A stretch of 64,000 bases of DNA, taken from positions 62,001-126,000 of the forward strand of contig NZ_JACZFQ010000020.1 of the NCBI RefSeq assembly GCF_014904755.1. Reading direction: 5' to 3'. Below are positions 50,386 to 59,613 of the stretch, one piece after another. This DNA is from Neoluteolibacter marinus. GTDB lineage: Bacteria; Verrucomicrobiota; Verrucomicrobiia; Verrucomicrobiales; Akkermansiaceae. The position numbers and the translations under genes were made by a program. The notes beneath the pieces are model-generated. The model was not told where the DNA came from. It made no database searches and saw only the letters and a list, made by a program, of their open reading frames with translations. Each line of letters starts with the position of its first letter. Positions within the stretch are counted from its first letter, which is position 1.

Positions 50386-51093
50386 ATGAAAACCCGCGGT
50401 CTAATCCTGCTGTTGATGCTTCTCGGCCGGCCCCTGTTCGGCGAGACGCGCGAAGTCCGGTTCCTCGCCTGGAACGACGAAATCGCCGAACGCAAGCTGA
50501 GCACGTCAGGCAAGAACGACGAGATCGAAGGCCTGCATCCGCTCGAGCGGACCCGCGACTACAAGGTCGAGGTCGAGGAAGGTGCCTTCAAGCTGATGGC
50601 GCTCGACAAGGCCGCGGGGGAGGAGGGCGTGCCTGCACTGACGGTCAAGCTGAAGGAAGGAATGCTTCATCCGCTGGTACTGTTGCTCCCCAACCCGGGC
50701 GCTTCGACGGGCCTTTCGGCGATGGTCATCGAGGACGACGCCTCCTCGTTCAAATGGGGAAGCGTGCGCGCTTTCAACGCCACCCCGCGCAACCTCGCGC
50801 TGAGCATCGGTGACACCGGCAAGCTGCTGCCGAAGGGCTGGAAGCCGGTCGACTACCAACCGGCGCCGGACAAGACCTTGCCGGTGACCATTCTCCTGCC
50901 GGAAGAACTGAAGAAGGCGGCATCGAAGCGCAGCCTGCTTTTCAGCACCGTTTGGACCGGTGAAAGCGATGTTCGTGCGCTGACCATCATTGTTCCCGGA
51001 ACCGATCCCCGCCTCGGGCCGGTGGCGGTGAAGGTGATCACCGAGGACCGCCGGGTCCTCGCCGCGCAGAAGGCGGCGATGTCGGCCCGCTAG
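50386..51093 (+). CDS. exported hypothetical protein linked to Verru_Chthon cassette A
   Basis: The 235-residue protein has a signal peptide (MKTRGLILLLMLLGRPLFG). The mature part has two beta-rich halves (REVRFLAWNDEIAERKLS, YKVEVEEGAFKLMALDKAAG, HPLVLLLPNPGASTG, GSVRAFNATPRNLALSIGDTGKLLPKGWKPVDYQP, LLFSTVWTGESDVRALTIIVPGTD). I do not recognise a named family. Short spacing (22 bases) to the cassette A gene points to one transcript and perhaps a periplasmic partner role. Confidence 0.6.
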   Translation: MKTRGLILLLMLLGRPLFGETREVRFLAWNDEIAERKLSTSGKNDEIEGLHPLERTRDYKVEVEEGAFKLMALDKAAGEEGVPALTVKLKEGMLHPLVLLLPNPGASTGLSAMVIEDDASSFKWGSVRAFNATPRNLALSIGDTGKLLPKGWKPVDYQPAPDKTLPVTILLPEELKKAASKRSLLFSTVWTGESDVRALTIIVPGTDPRLGPVAVKVITEDRRVLAAQKAAMSAR

Positions 51094-51099
51094 TAGCCC

Positions 51100-52107
51100 T
51101 CACTCGGCGGAGAGGAACTTCTCTAGGGCTTTCCAGTAGTCGGGGAAGGCCTCTGCCTGGGGAAGATGGCCGATTCCCGGCAGGGCGACGAGTTCCGCCC
51201 CGGGGATCGCCGCCGCGGCTGCCTTGCCGAGCTCCTGGTATTGTCCGAGTTTTGCCGCCACCTCCGGCGTTGCCCGATCCTTGCCGATCGCCGTGCGGTC
51301 GCGTTCCCCGATGATCAGCAGGACCGGGCGCTTGATGTCCGGGAATTCGTGGATCACCGGCTGGGTGAAGATCATGTCCGCGGTCAGGGCGGAGACCCGG
51401 GCGAGCACTTCCTTGTCGGGGCCGATCGACCAACCTGCCTGCAGGGCGAGCAGGGGATCGTAGTCGTCCTTCCATTGGCCGTCGAAGTACGACTTCTGCA
51501 TGTAGGCGCGGATCGACTCCGGCGTCTTTTTCAGTTCGGCGGCATAGACGTCCGCGACGCTGGCGTAGGGGACGAATCGCTGCCAGTCCTCAAGCCCGAT
51601 CGGGTTCACGAGCACCAGCTTCTCGACGCGTTCGGGGAACATCAGCGTGAAGCGGGCCGCGACCATCCCACCCATCGAATGTCCGACCACGGCAGCCCGG
51701 TCGATGCCGAGGTCGTCTAACAAGTCCCGCATCTGCAGCCCGTAGCTCTGGAAGCTGTAAGGATAGTCCACCGGTTTGCTGGACTTGCCGAATCCGATTT
51801 GGTCGGGAATGACGACCCGGTATCCGTCCTCCAACAAGGCGTCGGCGGTCTCTTTCCAGTAGGCGCCGGAGAAATTCTTGCCGTGGAGCAGCAGCACCGC
51901 TCGGCCGTTCGGCTTCGCGGGAGCAAGGTCCATGTAGGCACCCTGGAGGTCGTGCCACGGGTCCACGATCTTCCGGTACTTCACCGGGTAAGGGTAGGGG
52001 TATCCGTCGAGTTTGGCATCGAGCGGCAGGATGGTGCTGTCCCCCGCGTGTGCAGGGAGCAGGCAGAGGGATCCGGCGAGCGCGAGGCCCAGGGAAAGTG
52101 CTTTCAT
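51100..52107 (-). CDS. exported alpha/beta hydrolase
   Basis: The 335-residue protein has a signal peptide ([22 protein letters not shown]). The alpha/beta-hydrolase core shows the oxyanion strand [18 protein letters not shown], the nucleophile elbow [19 protein letters not shown] (serine in GHSMGG), a late acidic residue at [16 protein letters not shown] and the catalytic histidine in [23 protein letters not shown]. Family members include esterases, epoxide hydrolases and haloperoxidases; the substrate cannot be assigned. It converges on the small hypothetical gene at 50386-51093, with its end only 6 bases away. Confidence 0.87.
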   Translation of the reverse strand: MKALSLGLALAGSLCLLPAHAGDSTILPLDAKLDGYPYPYPVKYRKIVDPWHDLQGAYMDLAPAKPNGRAVLLLHGKNFSGAYWKETADALLEDGYRVVIPDQIGFGKSSKPVDYPYSFQSYGLQMRDLLDDLGIDRAAVVGHSMGGMVAARFTLMFPERVEKLVLVNPIGLEDWQRFVPYASVADVYAAELKKTPESIRAYMQKSYFDGQWKDDYDPLLALQAGWSIGPDKEVLARVSALTADMIFTQPVIHEFPDIKRPVLLIIGERDRTAIGKDRATPEVAAKLGQYQELGKAAAAAIPGAELVALPGIGHLPQAEAFPDYWKALEKFLSAE

Positions 52108-52179
52108 TCCGATCGTTAGACGCCGCCGCGCGTCCCTGCAAACGGAAAGCCGGGCGAATGCGCGACGGGCTTCGGTAAA

Positions 52180-52214
52180 ATGCAGGCTGCACGAAGTCCG
52201 GGTGCAGCCTGCAT
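52180..52214. repeat. perfect 13-bp inverted repeat in divergent promoter region
   Basis: ATGCAGGCTGCAC (52180-52192) and GTGCAGCCTGCAT (52202-52214) are exactly complementary around a 9-base loop. The hairpin lies between the divergent alpha/beta hydrolase and lipoprotein genes. T-rich DNA (CCTCTTTCTTT) follows at about 52225, so a terminator for something upstream is possible, but an operator is equally likely. Confidence 0.7.
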
Positions 52215-52352
52215 CCGGGAAGGTCCTCTTTCTTTAAGGTGGGGAGCTTGCAAGTCTCTGATGCAGAGTTGGAAGTGAGGTGTGGGTGAGATCGGCCCGG
52301 GCGCTGCGACGAGAAGGCGGGATCAACGAATCCCGTCAAACCTGTATCAACC

Positions 52353-52820
52353 ATGATGAAAACAACTTCCACCCTTGCCTGCTGCGCCGCGATTCTCGCC
52401 GGCGGATCCCTTGTCAGTTGCGTTGCCCCCTACGACGTGAGCGGCGGCGCGGTCGTCGCGTCCACCTATCAACCGGGCTACACCGTCACCCGCTTGCCTT
52501 CCGGCTACCGTACCGCGGTTTACGGGGGCACCCGTTACTACTACCACAACGACACCTACTACCGCCCGCGCGGCAACGGCTACGTGGTGGTGGAAACCCC
52601 GCGCGGGGCCCGGCGGAGCCATCGTGACTGGGACGGTGACGGCCGCCGCAACTACCGGGATCCCCGTCCGACGGTTCCCGATGCCAACGTCCGGGTCATC
52701 CGCCGTCTTCCGGACGGTTACCGCGAGGTTCACCATCACGGCCAGCGCTACTACCGCTACGGCAATACCTACTACCAGAGCCGTGGCAGCGGCTTCGTGA
52801 TCGTCGCCAGCCCGTTCTAA
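52353..52820 (+). CDS. YYG-rich lipoprotein (DUF6515-like)
   Basis: The 155-residue protein has a lipobox (LAGGSLVSCVAP, cysteine at about residue 23), so it is probably an outer-membrane or periplasmic lipoprotein. The mature part contains two copies of a unit: LPSGYRTAVYGGTRYYYHNDTYYRPRGNGYVVVETP and LPDGYREVHHHGQRYYRYGNTYYQSRGSGFVIVASPF. This LPxGYxxVxxxGxxYYY pattern is that of DUF6515-like proteins, which have no established function. A basic linker (RRSHRDWDGDGRRNYRDPRP) joins the repeats. The start codon may be the first or second of two adjacent ATGs. Confidence 0.72.
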   Translation: MMKTTSTLACCAAILAGGSLVSCVAPYDVSGGAVVASTYQPGYTVTRLPSGYRTAVYGGTRYYYHNDTYYRPRGNGYVVVETPRGARRSHRDWDGDGRRNYRDPRPTVPDANVRVIRRLPDGYREVHHHGQRYYRYGNTYYQSRGSGFVIVASPF

Positions 52821-52859
52821 GGCTTGCAACATCCAGGGTGCATCGCCGGTATTGCCGGC

Positions 52860-55529
52860 ATGCGCCCTTTGCCTTTTTCCATGCTGATGCTCGCCGGTGC
52901 CGCCACCTTGGGGGCGGAAACCATCTGGGTCGAAGGGGAGGATGCCGGCAGTTCGAAGGTGGCCCGCCATCCCTGGTACCACGACCAGGTCAAGAAAGGT
53001 GAGCTTTCGGGCGGAGAGTTCATCTCGCATTTCTCCAAGGAGTTCCCCGGCATGGCGCGCTACGAGTTCAAGGTTGATGCCGCCGGACGCTTCGCCCTGT
53101 GGATTCGCGCCAATCCGGTGCAGAGCGTGATCCGCTATGAGCTCGACGGGGGCGAGGGGGTGACGGTCGACATGAACCACCGCCAGAAGGGCAGCGCCAA
53201 CATTGCCGCCGACGACAAGCCCGACCTCCGCTTCGTGGCGTGGGCCCATGCCGGGGAGTGCGAGCTCGCCCCCGGCAAGCACACGATCACCTTCCGTTTC
53301 GAGAGTCCGAACGAGAACCATGGCTCGCTCGACTGCTTTGTGTTCGCGCCCCCGTCTTTCGAGCCTTCGGGACTCCTCAAGCCCGGGGAGATCGAGGCCC
53401 GCCGCGACGAGCTCGCGCGCGAGAACCAGGGCTGGGTGCCCTGGACGCCCGGGCGCGACGCCTTCGGCGAGAGCGCGATCGACCTGCGGCACCTCAACGA
53501 GCGCTTTGCCGGTGAGAAGGGCGGGATTGGCCGGAAAGGCGCCGATTTCATCCACCGGAAGACCGGCGAGGTCGTGCGCTTTTGGGGTGTCAATGGTCCA
53601 CCGGCCGAGCTCCACGGCGAGGAACTCGCCCGGTGCGCCCGGATGCTCGCCAAGCGCGGGGTCAACCTGGTGCGCCTCCATGGCGCGGTGTTCGACGGCA
53701 AGACGGGCAAACTCGACCCCACGAAGATCGCGCACATCCAGGAGGTGGTCGCCGCGATGAAGAAAGAAGGCATTTACTCGCACCTCTCGGTCTACTTCCC
53801 CTTGTGGATGAACCCGGAGGCGGGGCCGGGTTGGCGCGAGGGCTACGACGGCAAAAAGCATCCGTTCGCGCTGCTCTACTTCGAGCCGGAGTTCCAGAAG
53901 CTCTACCGCGGGTGGTTGAAGGCGCTGCTGGAGACGCCCGGTGAGAAGGGCGCGACCCTGGCCGGCGAGCCCGCGGTGATGGGGCTGGAGCTGGTCAACG
54001 AGGACTCGTTCTTCTTCTGGACCTTCAACGAGGAAAACGTGCCCGCCCCGCAGCTGGCGAAACTCGAGGAAAGGTTCGCGAAGTGGGCGGCGGCACGGCA
54101 CGGTTCGGTCGAGGGAGCGCTCGCCGCCTGGGGCGGCCTCAAGCATCCCCGCGACGGCCGCGGTCGCCTCGGCTTCCGGCCGCTCTACCAGGTCTTCACC
54201 GACAAGACCCCGCGTGACCAGGACACCGCTGCCTTCCTCCTCGAAACCCAGCGCGGATTCTATCATGAGACCACCGGCTGGCTGCGCTCGATCGGCTACC
54301 AGGGCCTGGTCACTGCTTCCAACTGGCACACCGCCAGCAGCGAGGTATTCGGACCCTTGGAGAAATACAGCTACACCCCCGGGGACTTCATCGACCGCCA
54401 CGGCTACTTCGGCTGCCATCACCAGGGCGACAATGCCGCGTGGTCGATCCGAGACGGCCACACCTACGGCGACCGTAGTGCCTTACGCTTTGATCCCGAG
54501 AAGCCGGGCGATGCTCCCGATTACTCCCATCCCGCCGCCGACCCTTGCTACAACGGCATGCCGTCGATGATCTCGGAGACGACCTGGAACCGGCCGAACC
54601 GCCACCGCGGCGAGGCCCCGCTGTTCTATGCCGCCTACGGTGCCCTGCAAGGCAGCGATGCGATCGTCCACTTCGCCCTCGATTCGGGCGACTGGGCGGT
54701 GAAACCCGGCTATTTCATGCAACCGTGGACGCTGATGTCGCCGACGCAGGCCGGGCAGTTCCCGGCGGCCGCCTTGATCTTCCGGCAGGGCCTCGTCCGC
54801 GAGGGCGAGGTGCTCGCCGACTTCACCTTGAACCTGGACGACGCCGTCGCCTTGAAGGGCAGCCCGCTGGTCCAGCGGGCGAACCTGGACGAGTTGCGCA
54901 AGGCCGATGTCGGGGGTGAGGATCGTCCCCGGTCTATTGCGGGGGGAGTCGATCCGCTGGTGCATTTCGCCGGGCGCAGCTCCCTGACGATCGGTGAATC
55001 GGAGAGCGGCGGCAGGACGGGGGACCTTGCCGGTTTGATCGACCGGAAAGGCAGGCAGGTCACCAGCAGCAACGGCGATCTCAAGCTCGACTACGGCAAG
55101 GGCTTGCTCCAGCTCCGGGCACCGGCCGCGCAAGGGGCGCTCGGGGATTTGAAATCAGGGGGGACGATCGTCCTGCCAGACCTGGAGATCACTTCGCCGA
55201 TGGAGATCGGGGAGGTCGTGGTGGTTGCACTCGACGGCAAGCCGATCGCGACCTCGCGGCGGATGTTGCTTCAGGTCATGAGCGAGGAGAAGGCCAGCGG
55301 GTTCGAGACGGAGCCAGCGGGGCAGGGGGTGAAGCGGATCACCAGCATTGGCACCGACCCCTGGTTGGTCCGGGAGTTCCGCGGCGAGGTCCGCCTCAAG
55401 CGCGCCGACGCCGACCGGCTCAAGGTGACGCCGCTGGATGCCAATGGCATGCCTGCGGAGAAGGCCGGCAGCGCCGGGCGGATCGAGCTCCGCCCGGGTG
55501 CGGTCTACTACCTGATCGAAGGTTCATGA
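52860..55529 (+). CDS. exported GH-A clan-like glycoside hydrolase with N-terminal binding domain
   Basis: The 889-residue protein, started at ATG 52860, begins with a signal peptide (MRPLPFSMLMLAGAATLGAE). Residues about 20-170 form a carbohydrate-binding-like beta domain (IWVEGEDAGSSKVARHPWYHDQ, ARYEFKVDAAGRFALWIRANPVQSVIRYELDGG). Residues about 215-620 form a TIM barrel: RFWGVNGPPAELHGEELARCARMLAKRGVNLVRLHGAVFDG, then GLELVNEDSFFFW with the likely acid/base glutamate at 381, and MISETTWNRPNRHRGEAP with the likely nucleophile glutamate at 573. This Asn-Glu and later Glu pattern fits clan GH-A. The rest is a beta-rich C-terminal region. The exact GH family cannot be read by eye. It converges on the small hypothetical gene, with the two stop codons adjacent. 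Confidence 0.75.
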   Translation: MRPLPFSMLMLAGAATLGAETIWVEGEDAGSSKVARHPWYHDQVKKGELSGGEFISHFSKEFPGMARYEFKVDAAGRFALWIRANPVQSVIRYELDGGEGVTVDMNHRQKGSANIAADDKPDLRFVAWAHAGECELAPGKHTITFRFESPNENHGSLDCFVFAPPSFEPSGLLKPGEIEARRDELARENQGWVPWTPGRDAFGESAIDLRHLNERFAGEKGGIGRKGADFIHRKTGEVVRFWGVNGPPAELHGEELARCARMLAKRGVNLVRLHGAVFDGKTGKLDPTKIAHIQEVVAAMKKEGIYSHLSVYFPLWMNPEAGPGWREGYDGKKHPFALLYFEPEFQKLYRGWLKALLETPGEKGATLAGEPAVMGLELVNEDSFFFWTFNEENVPAPQLAKLEERFAKWAAARHGSVEGALAAWGGLKHPRDGRGRLGFRPLYQVFTDKTPRDQDTAAFLLETQRGFYHETTGWLRSIGYQGLVTASNWHTASSEVFGPLEKYSYTPGDFIDRHGYFGCHHQGDNAAWSIRDGHTYGDRSALRFDPEKPGDAPDYSHPAADPCYNGMPSMISETTWNRPNRHRGEAPLFYAAYGALQGSDAIVHFALDSGDWAVKPGYFMQPWTLMSPTQAGQFPAAALIFRQGLVREGEVLADFTLNLDDAVALKGSPLVQRANLDELRKADVGGEDRPRSIAGGVDPLVHFAGRSSLTIGESESGGRTGDLAGLIDRKGRQVTSSNGDLKLDYGKGLLQLRAPAAQGALGDLKSGGTIVLPDLEITSPMEIGEVVVVALDGKPIATSRRMLLQVMSEEKASGFETEPAGQGVKRITSIGTDPWLVREFRGEVRLKRADADRLKVTPLDANGMPAEKAGSAGRIELRPGAVYYLIEGS

Positions 55530-55925
55530 CGGCTGCGGGGGATCCACCGGCAGGTGCCGCTGGCGGACGGCCGCGACCTGGAAGGAATCCTCGTAGATGA
55601 TTTCGCCGGGATCCCCGGCGGTCTCGAGATGGATCGGCAGCCCGTGTCTTGACGCGAGGTCCCGGTAGAAGGCGAGTCGCTCCATCAGCGGGTGATTCGC
55701 AACGGAGTCCTTGAACCAGGTGATGGCCCGGCGTGGGTTTCCGTCGGCGTAGAACGGCGGAAGCGGGAGATTCTCTTCGTACCAGTTCCGATGGATCCAG
55801 TAGTCGGCCTCCTCCTGCGGGCTCACCCGCTTGTCCCGGACCAAATGCCACACCGCGACGAAGATCCCGTAGCGTTCGAGGGTGTAGGGGCTTTTGTCGG
55901 GCGATGAATACCGGTGATAAGTCAT
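55524..55925 (-). CDS. small conserved-looking hypothetical protein
   Basis: The 133-residue product is started at ATG 55925 (MTYHRYSSPDKSPYTLERYGIFVAVWHLVRDKRVSPQEEADYWIHRNWYEENLPLPPFYADGNPRRAITWFKDSVANHPLMERLAFYRDLASRHG). It is cytosolic, rich in aromatic and charged residues, with no membrane helix. The C-terminal LPIHLETAGDPGEIIYEDSFQVAAVRQ is beta-like. I do not recognise the family; the pattern of a short domain with ITWFK and conserved tryptophans suggests a small binding protein. It is the last gene of the MFS-methyltransferase-peptidase group on the minus strand. Confidence 0.55.
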   Translation of the reverse strand: MTYHRYSSPDKSPYTLERYGIFVAVWHLVRDKRVSPQEEADYWIHRNWYEENLPLPPFYADGNPRRAITWFKDSVANHPLMERLAFYRDLASRHGLPIHLETAGDPGEIIYEDSFQVAAVRQRHLPVDPPQPS

Positions 55926-56040
55926 GCGCTCCGGAACGAAAGTTAGAGGTTGCCGAAGCCTGTCAGCGAGCGGATTCCGTGTCGCCGTCCGCAGGGCTTT
56001 TCCGGAGCCGCCTTTCCCCGCACGGGTCGTGGCATGGAAC

Positions 56041-57078
56041 TCACAGGTAGCTGCCGAGGAGCCCCAGAGCGGCGTCGACCGACGCGAGCGAAGCGGTCTC
56101 GTTGGCGGTGTGGTAACCGGTGGTGGGAATCTGCAGGGTGGTCCCGCTGATATTGCCGGCGGTGGCTGCGACCAGCCGGCCGAGCTCGGTGCGGCCCAGT
56201 GACATCGGCTTGGCACGGGTCTGGTTCTGCGCGTCGATCCAGGCGTCCTTGAAGGTGTGGCGGATGCCGAGGCGCTGGCAGCGCCTTTCGATCTCATCCG
56301 TGAAGCCGGGGTCGAAGGCCGCCGTCGCGTCGCGGCGCCTGAGCACCAGATCCTGGGCTGCGGCGGCCTCGGGGCTCGGATAGGGGCTGGTGTCGAGGAC
56401 CAGCACGCGGCGACTGTTGATCCGCTCGCGCTGGAACCAGGACAATGCGTAGCGCCAGCTGCGTCCGGCCTCTTCCTGGGCGGTGAAAAGGGCCGTGCCC
56501 TGGAAGCCGAGCCGGAACAGGTGGACGATGATCGCCGCGGAGAGGACGTTGTCGAGCTGGGCCGAGATGTGGGTCGGGGTCGTGGTGAGCCGGTCGAGGA
56601 AAGACACCGGCGTTCCGGGATGCAGGTAGTCGAGCCCGCTGATCTCGAAGATCAGGTTGCGGCGGTTCGGGCAGAGGAAGCCGTTGGAAATCGTGCCCTG
56701 TCCCAGGTAAGTGCCGGTGTAGGGAAGATGGGCCTGCACCCTTTGGCCGGCGAAGCGGTCGGCGATGGTCGCCATGGTTTGTTCGGACACCGAGTCGCCG
56801 TCGAGCTCGCCGCGGTTGGCGGCGATGAAGGCGGCATACTGGAACTCATTCGGGCCGGTGCAGAGCAGGCCGTGGCGGTCGATGTGCGCCGAGAGCACCA
56901 GCTTCTCCGGTTCGCGGCCGCGGGCGACCAGCACCCCGAGGTGGCGTTCGACCCTCAGGTCGAGCTCCTCGAGCTCGCGGCTGAGCACCCGGAAGAACGA
57001 GTCCTCGCTGCCGACGACGGACGGCTCCCGGACGAGTTGTTGGAGAAGCTCGAGGAACGACGGCAGCTCGGCATTCAT
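56041..57078 (-). CDS. M42/M20-like metallopeptidase
   Basis: The 345-residue protein has the metal-ligand order of M42-type aminopeptidases: LVLSAHIDRHG (His and Asp), ISAQLDNVLSAAIIVHLF (bridging Asp), ALFTAQEEAGRSW (catalytic Glu pair), VLVLDTSPYPSPEA (Asp) and IPTTGYHTANETASLASVDAAL (His near the C-terminus). No signal peptide is visible, so it is cytosolic. Substrate preference is unknown. It lies 55 bases behind the methyltransferase gene on the same strand. Confidence 0.78.
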   Translation of the reverse strand: MNAELPSFLELLQQLVREPSVVGSEDSFFRVLSRELEELDLRVERHLGVLVARGREPEKLVLSAHIDRHGLLCTGPNEFQYAAFIAANRGELDGDSVSEQTMATIADRFAGQRVQAHLPYTGTYLGQGTISNGFLCPNRRNLIFEISGLDYLHPGTPVSFLDRLTTTPTHISAQLDNVLSAAIIVHLFRLGFQGTALFTAQEEAGRSWRYALSWFQRERINSRRVLVLDTSPYPSPEAAAAQDLVLRRRDATAAFDPGFTDEIERRCQRLGIRHTFKDAWIDAQNQTRAKPMSLGRTELGRLVAATAGNISGTTLQIPTTGYHTANETASLASVDAALGLLGSYL

Positions 57079-57133
57079 GCGTTTCGGGGGAAATCCCAGC
57101 AGGCCGGATGCCGGGTTTCCGCTCCGAGTGAAC

Positions 57134-58174
57134 CTAGTCCCGGGTCGCCGTCATGAAGCCGCGGTGGGCGATCGTGTCGTGGTAGGGCCCGGGCGTGAAG
57201 CCGAGTCCGGCCAGCATCGTGCCATATTCCGCGGGCGTGTAGCATTTGCCCTGGGTGATGTTCATCAGCAGCGCCGAGTACTCCGCGACCTCGAGCGGGC
57301 CGGTCTTGTCGTCGCGGATGAAGGCGTCGTGGATCACCAGCAGGCCGCCGGCGGGCAGGGCTTGCGCAGCCTTGGCGATCAACGTGCGGGCTTCCGGGAG
57401 ATCCCAGTCGTGGAGCATGTTTGAAAGCAGCACGATGTCCGCCTGCGGCCACCCGGCTGCGAACATGTCGGCGGTGACCACCTCGACCCGGTCCTCCAGT
57501 CCGTGGCGGCGGATCTCCGCGCGGGTGATGTCGTCGACCGGCGGTTGCTCCAGGACCGTGGCACTCAATTGCGGATGGGCGGCCACCAGCGTTGCCGAAT
57601 AGATGCCCGAACCGCCGGCGACATCGAGCACGCGCCGGCGTTCGCCGAGCAGGGGCGCCAGGCCGGCGGCCAGGGCTTGTCCGAAGGCCATGCCGCGGGA
57701 GTTCATCAACTCGGTGAACTCCCGGGCGAACGCGGGATCGAGCATCGACTCGTGCCAGTCCTTGCCGTCCCTCTTCGCCTGCCAGTTCCCGGGCTTGCCG
57801 GTGGTCAGCACGCTGAGGAAACCCTGCACGATCGGCGTGTCCCGGATCGGCACGAAGTAGGGGCCGAGAAACCACGGCGAGCCCTTGACCAGGTGCTCGC
57901 GGGCCGTGGCCGTCAGATGGATCGACCCGTCCGGCGATGAGGTCAGGTAGCCGTAGGCGCGGCACAGCGTGAGCAGCACGTCGAGCGGGCGGTCGGCGAA
58001 CCCGAAGTGGGTCGCGACGTCGTCCGGCGTGACGCCTTCATGCTCGCCGAGCCAACTGAAGAGATCGAAGTGGAGCAATGCGGCGGCGATCAACTCGGCG
58101 GCGAACTGGCGGTCGCGGAGTTGGATGATCCCGCCGGGATCGGTGGTGGGGAGGCTGGCGAGCGGTGAGGTCAT
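57134..58174 (-). CDS. SAM-dependent O-methyltransferase-like protein
   Basis: The 346-residue protein matches the plant/fungal-type O-methyltransferase fold: an N-terminal winged-helix dimerisation domain (about 15-110: RQFAAELIAAALLHFDLFSWL, VTPDDVATHFGFADRPLDVLLTLCRAYGYLT), then the Rossmann domain with the SAM motif RRVLDVAGGSGIYSATLVAAHP, EVVTADMF, IVLLSNMLHDWDLPEA (catalytic histidine region) and GGLLVIHDAFI. Its substrate is unknown; in this family it could be a phenolic, polyketide or other small molecule. It sits between an MFS exporter-like gene and a peptidase gene on the same strand. Confidence 0.85.
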   Translation of the reverse strand: MTSPLASLPTTDPGGIIQLRDRQFAAELIAAALLHFDLFSWLGEHEGVTPDDVATHFGFADRPLDVLLTLCRAYGYLTSSPDGSIHLTATAREHLVKGSPWFLGPYFVPIRDTPIVQGFLSVLTTGKPGNWQAKRDGKDWHESMLDPAFAREFTELMNSRGMAFGQALAAGLAPLLGERRRVLDVAGGSGIYSATLVAAHPQLSATVLEQPPVDDITRAEIRRHGLEDRVEVVTADMFAAGWPQADIVLLSNMLHDWDLPEARTLIAKAAQALPAGGLLVIHDAFIRDDKTGPLEVAEYSALLMNITQGKCYTPAEYGTMLAGLGFTPGPYHDTIAHRGFMTATRD

Positions 58175-58222
58175 GGCCTAGGAAAGGCGGGCCCGCACCC
58201 GGATTGTCAAGGGACCAGGCGC

Positions 58223-59515
58223 TCAGGAGCCAACTTGGGAGGCGTCTTGCTTTGCCAGGGCTGGCACCCGCGTCCGCCAGGCGGCCACGGCGAGCAGGGC
58301 GACCACCCCGGCCATGCCGAAGAACGCCGTCGCGTAGGAGCCGCTGGCTTCGACACACCAGGCGAGCATCAAGGGGCCGGTGGCGGAGGCGAGCACGGTC
58401 ATCATTTGCGCGGCTCCCTGGATGCGCCCCAGGTGGCGGCGGCCGTAGGTGGAGCTCCAGAAGCTGAAGAAGATCACGATGATGAACCCGCCGACCACAC
58501 CCATGAAAACCGCCCAGACCATGACCTGCCATTCGGCGGTGAGAAAGGGCAGGGCCAGCAGCGCGGCGACCAGCAAGGCCATCGCCAGCGCCATCACCCG
58601 GTTCGGCGCCCAGCGCGCGACCAGCCAGCCGCCGAGGAAGTTGCCTGCCAGCGAGGTGATCGCGGTGACGGCAAGGGCCCGGTGGTAGACCGCCGCCTCG
58701 AAGCCCCGCTCGGCGAGGATCGATTCATTGAACAGTCCGATCCCGGAGACGATCAGGTTGTAGGCGGAACTGGCGGCCGCGAAGATCCAGAATGCCGGGG
58801 TCGCGAGCGCCTCGCGGAAGGTCGCGCCGGTGCCGGCCGATTCCTCGGCCGGGCGCTCCTCGCCCACGAGGCCGCAGGATTCGGGATCGCGGCGCACCAG
58901 CAGCAGGACCGCGGGCAGCAAGGCGAGCAATAGGGAAAGGCCGACCGCGCCCCAGGCGTCGCGCCAGCCGTGCCGGGTGACCAGCCAGCCCACGACCGGG
59001 AAGGAAAGCATGAATCCGACGCTGACCAGCACCGAGTAGGCCGCCATCGCCTGGTTCAAGCGGCGTCCGAACCATTGTCCCACCAGGTTCAAGCTGGCGA
59101 CCGAGAGCGCGCTCTGGCCGAGCCCGCGGGTCAGGGCGACCATCAGCAGGAGGATCCAGAACCCGTTGGCACGGGTCATCGCCAGCACCACCAGGCCGAG
59201 CAGCGCGATGATCACCGCCATCACGCTGCGGCTGCCGTGCCGGTCGAGCAACCGGCCGGATCCCAGGCAAAACAGCGAGCCGGCCAGGGTTGCCCAGAGG
59301 TTGATTTGCGCGTAGCCCAGCCGGCTGATCTGGAGATCGCGGAGCAGGGGCTCGGTGATCAGCCCGAGTCCCTGGGTCCTGCCGGGCAAGGTCCCGACCA
59401 TCGCCGCAGCGGCCATCGCCATGTTCACCCATCCATAGTAGAACGACGGGCGGATGAGCGAGCGGGGTGAGCGGGTGATCGGGGTGTCCATTTCCGTGCT
59501 TTGCAGGGAGTCCAT
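58223..59515 (-). CDS. MFS transporter
   Basis: The 430-residue product, started at ATG 59515, has about twelve transmembrane helices. Signatures include YYGWVNMAMAAAAMVGTLPGRTQGLGLITEPLL in the first helices, SGRLLDRHGSRSVMAV (the MFS loop 2-3 motif), GLGQSALSVASLNLVGQWFGRRLNQAMAAYS, and RWAPNRVMALAMALL in the second half. It is of the oxalate/formate or monocarboxylate-like group by general look (FYYGW start). The divergent neighbour is a CE12-like esterase; the following genes on this strand are a methyltransferase and a peptidase. Substrate unknown. Confidence 0.85.
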   Translation of the reverse strand: MDSLQSTEMDTPITRSPRSLIRPSFYYGWVNMAMAAAAMVGTLPGRTQGLGLITEPLLRDLQISRLGYAQINLWATLAGSLFCLGSGRLLDRHGSRSVMAVIIALLGLVVLAMTRANGFWILLLMVALTRGLGQSALSVASLNLVGQWFGRRLNQAMAAYSVLVSVGFMLSFPVVGWLVTRHGWRDAWGAVGLSLLLALLPAVLLLVRRDPESCGLVGEERPAEESAGTGATFREALATPAFWIFAAASSAYNLIVSGIGLFNESILAERGFEAAVYHRALAVTAITSLAGNFLGGWLVARWAPNRVMALAMALLVAALLALPFLTAEWQVMVWAVFMGVVGGFIIVIFFSFWSSTYGRRHLGRIQGAAQMMTVLASATGPLMLAWCVEASGSYATAFFGMAGVVALLAVAAWRTRVPALAKQDASQVGS

Positions 59516-59613
59516 GACAGGATCCCGCGCTTGTCGATCCCCGGGGGCGCGGCATGGTTCGTAACTCGCATGGGGTAAGGACAGCACAAGGTCGCCGTGC
59601 GAGGTTTCCGGTC

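Noticed and set aside
52347-54461. A 704-codon open frame antisense to the lipoprotein and glycosidase genes
   Set aside because: It runs through two well-supported genes and shows only low-complexity valine, alanine and glycine stretches.
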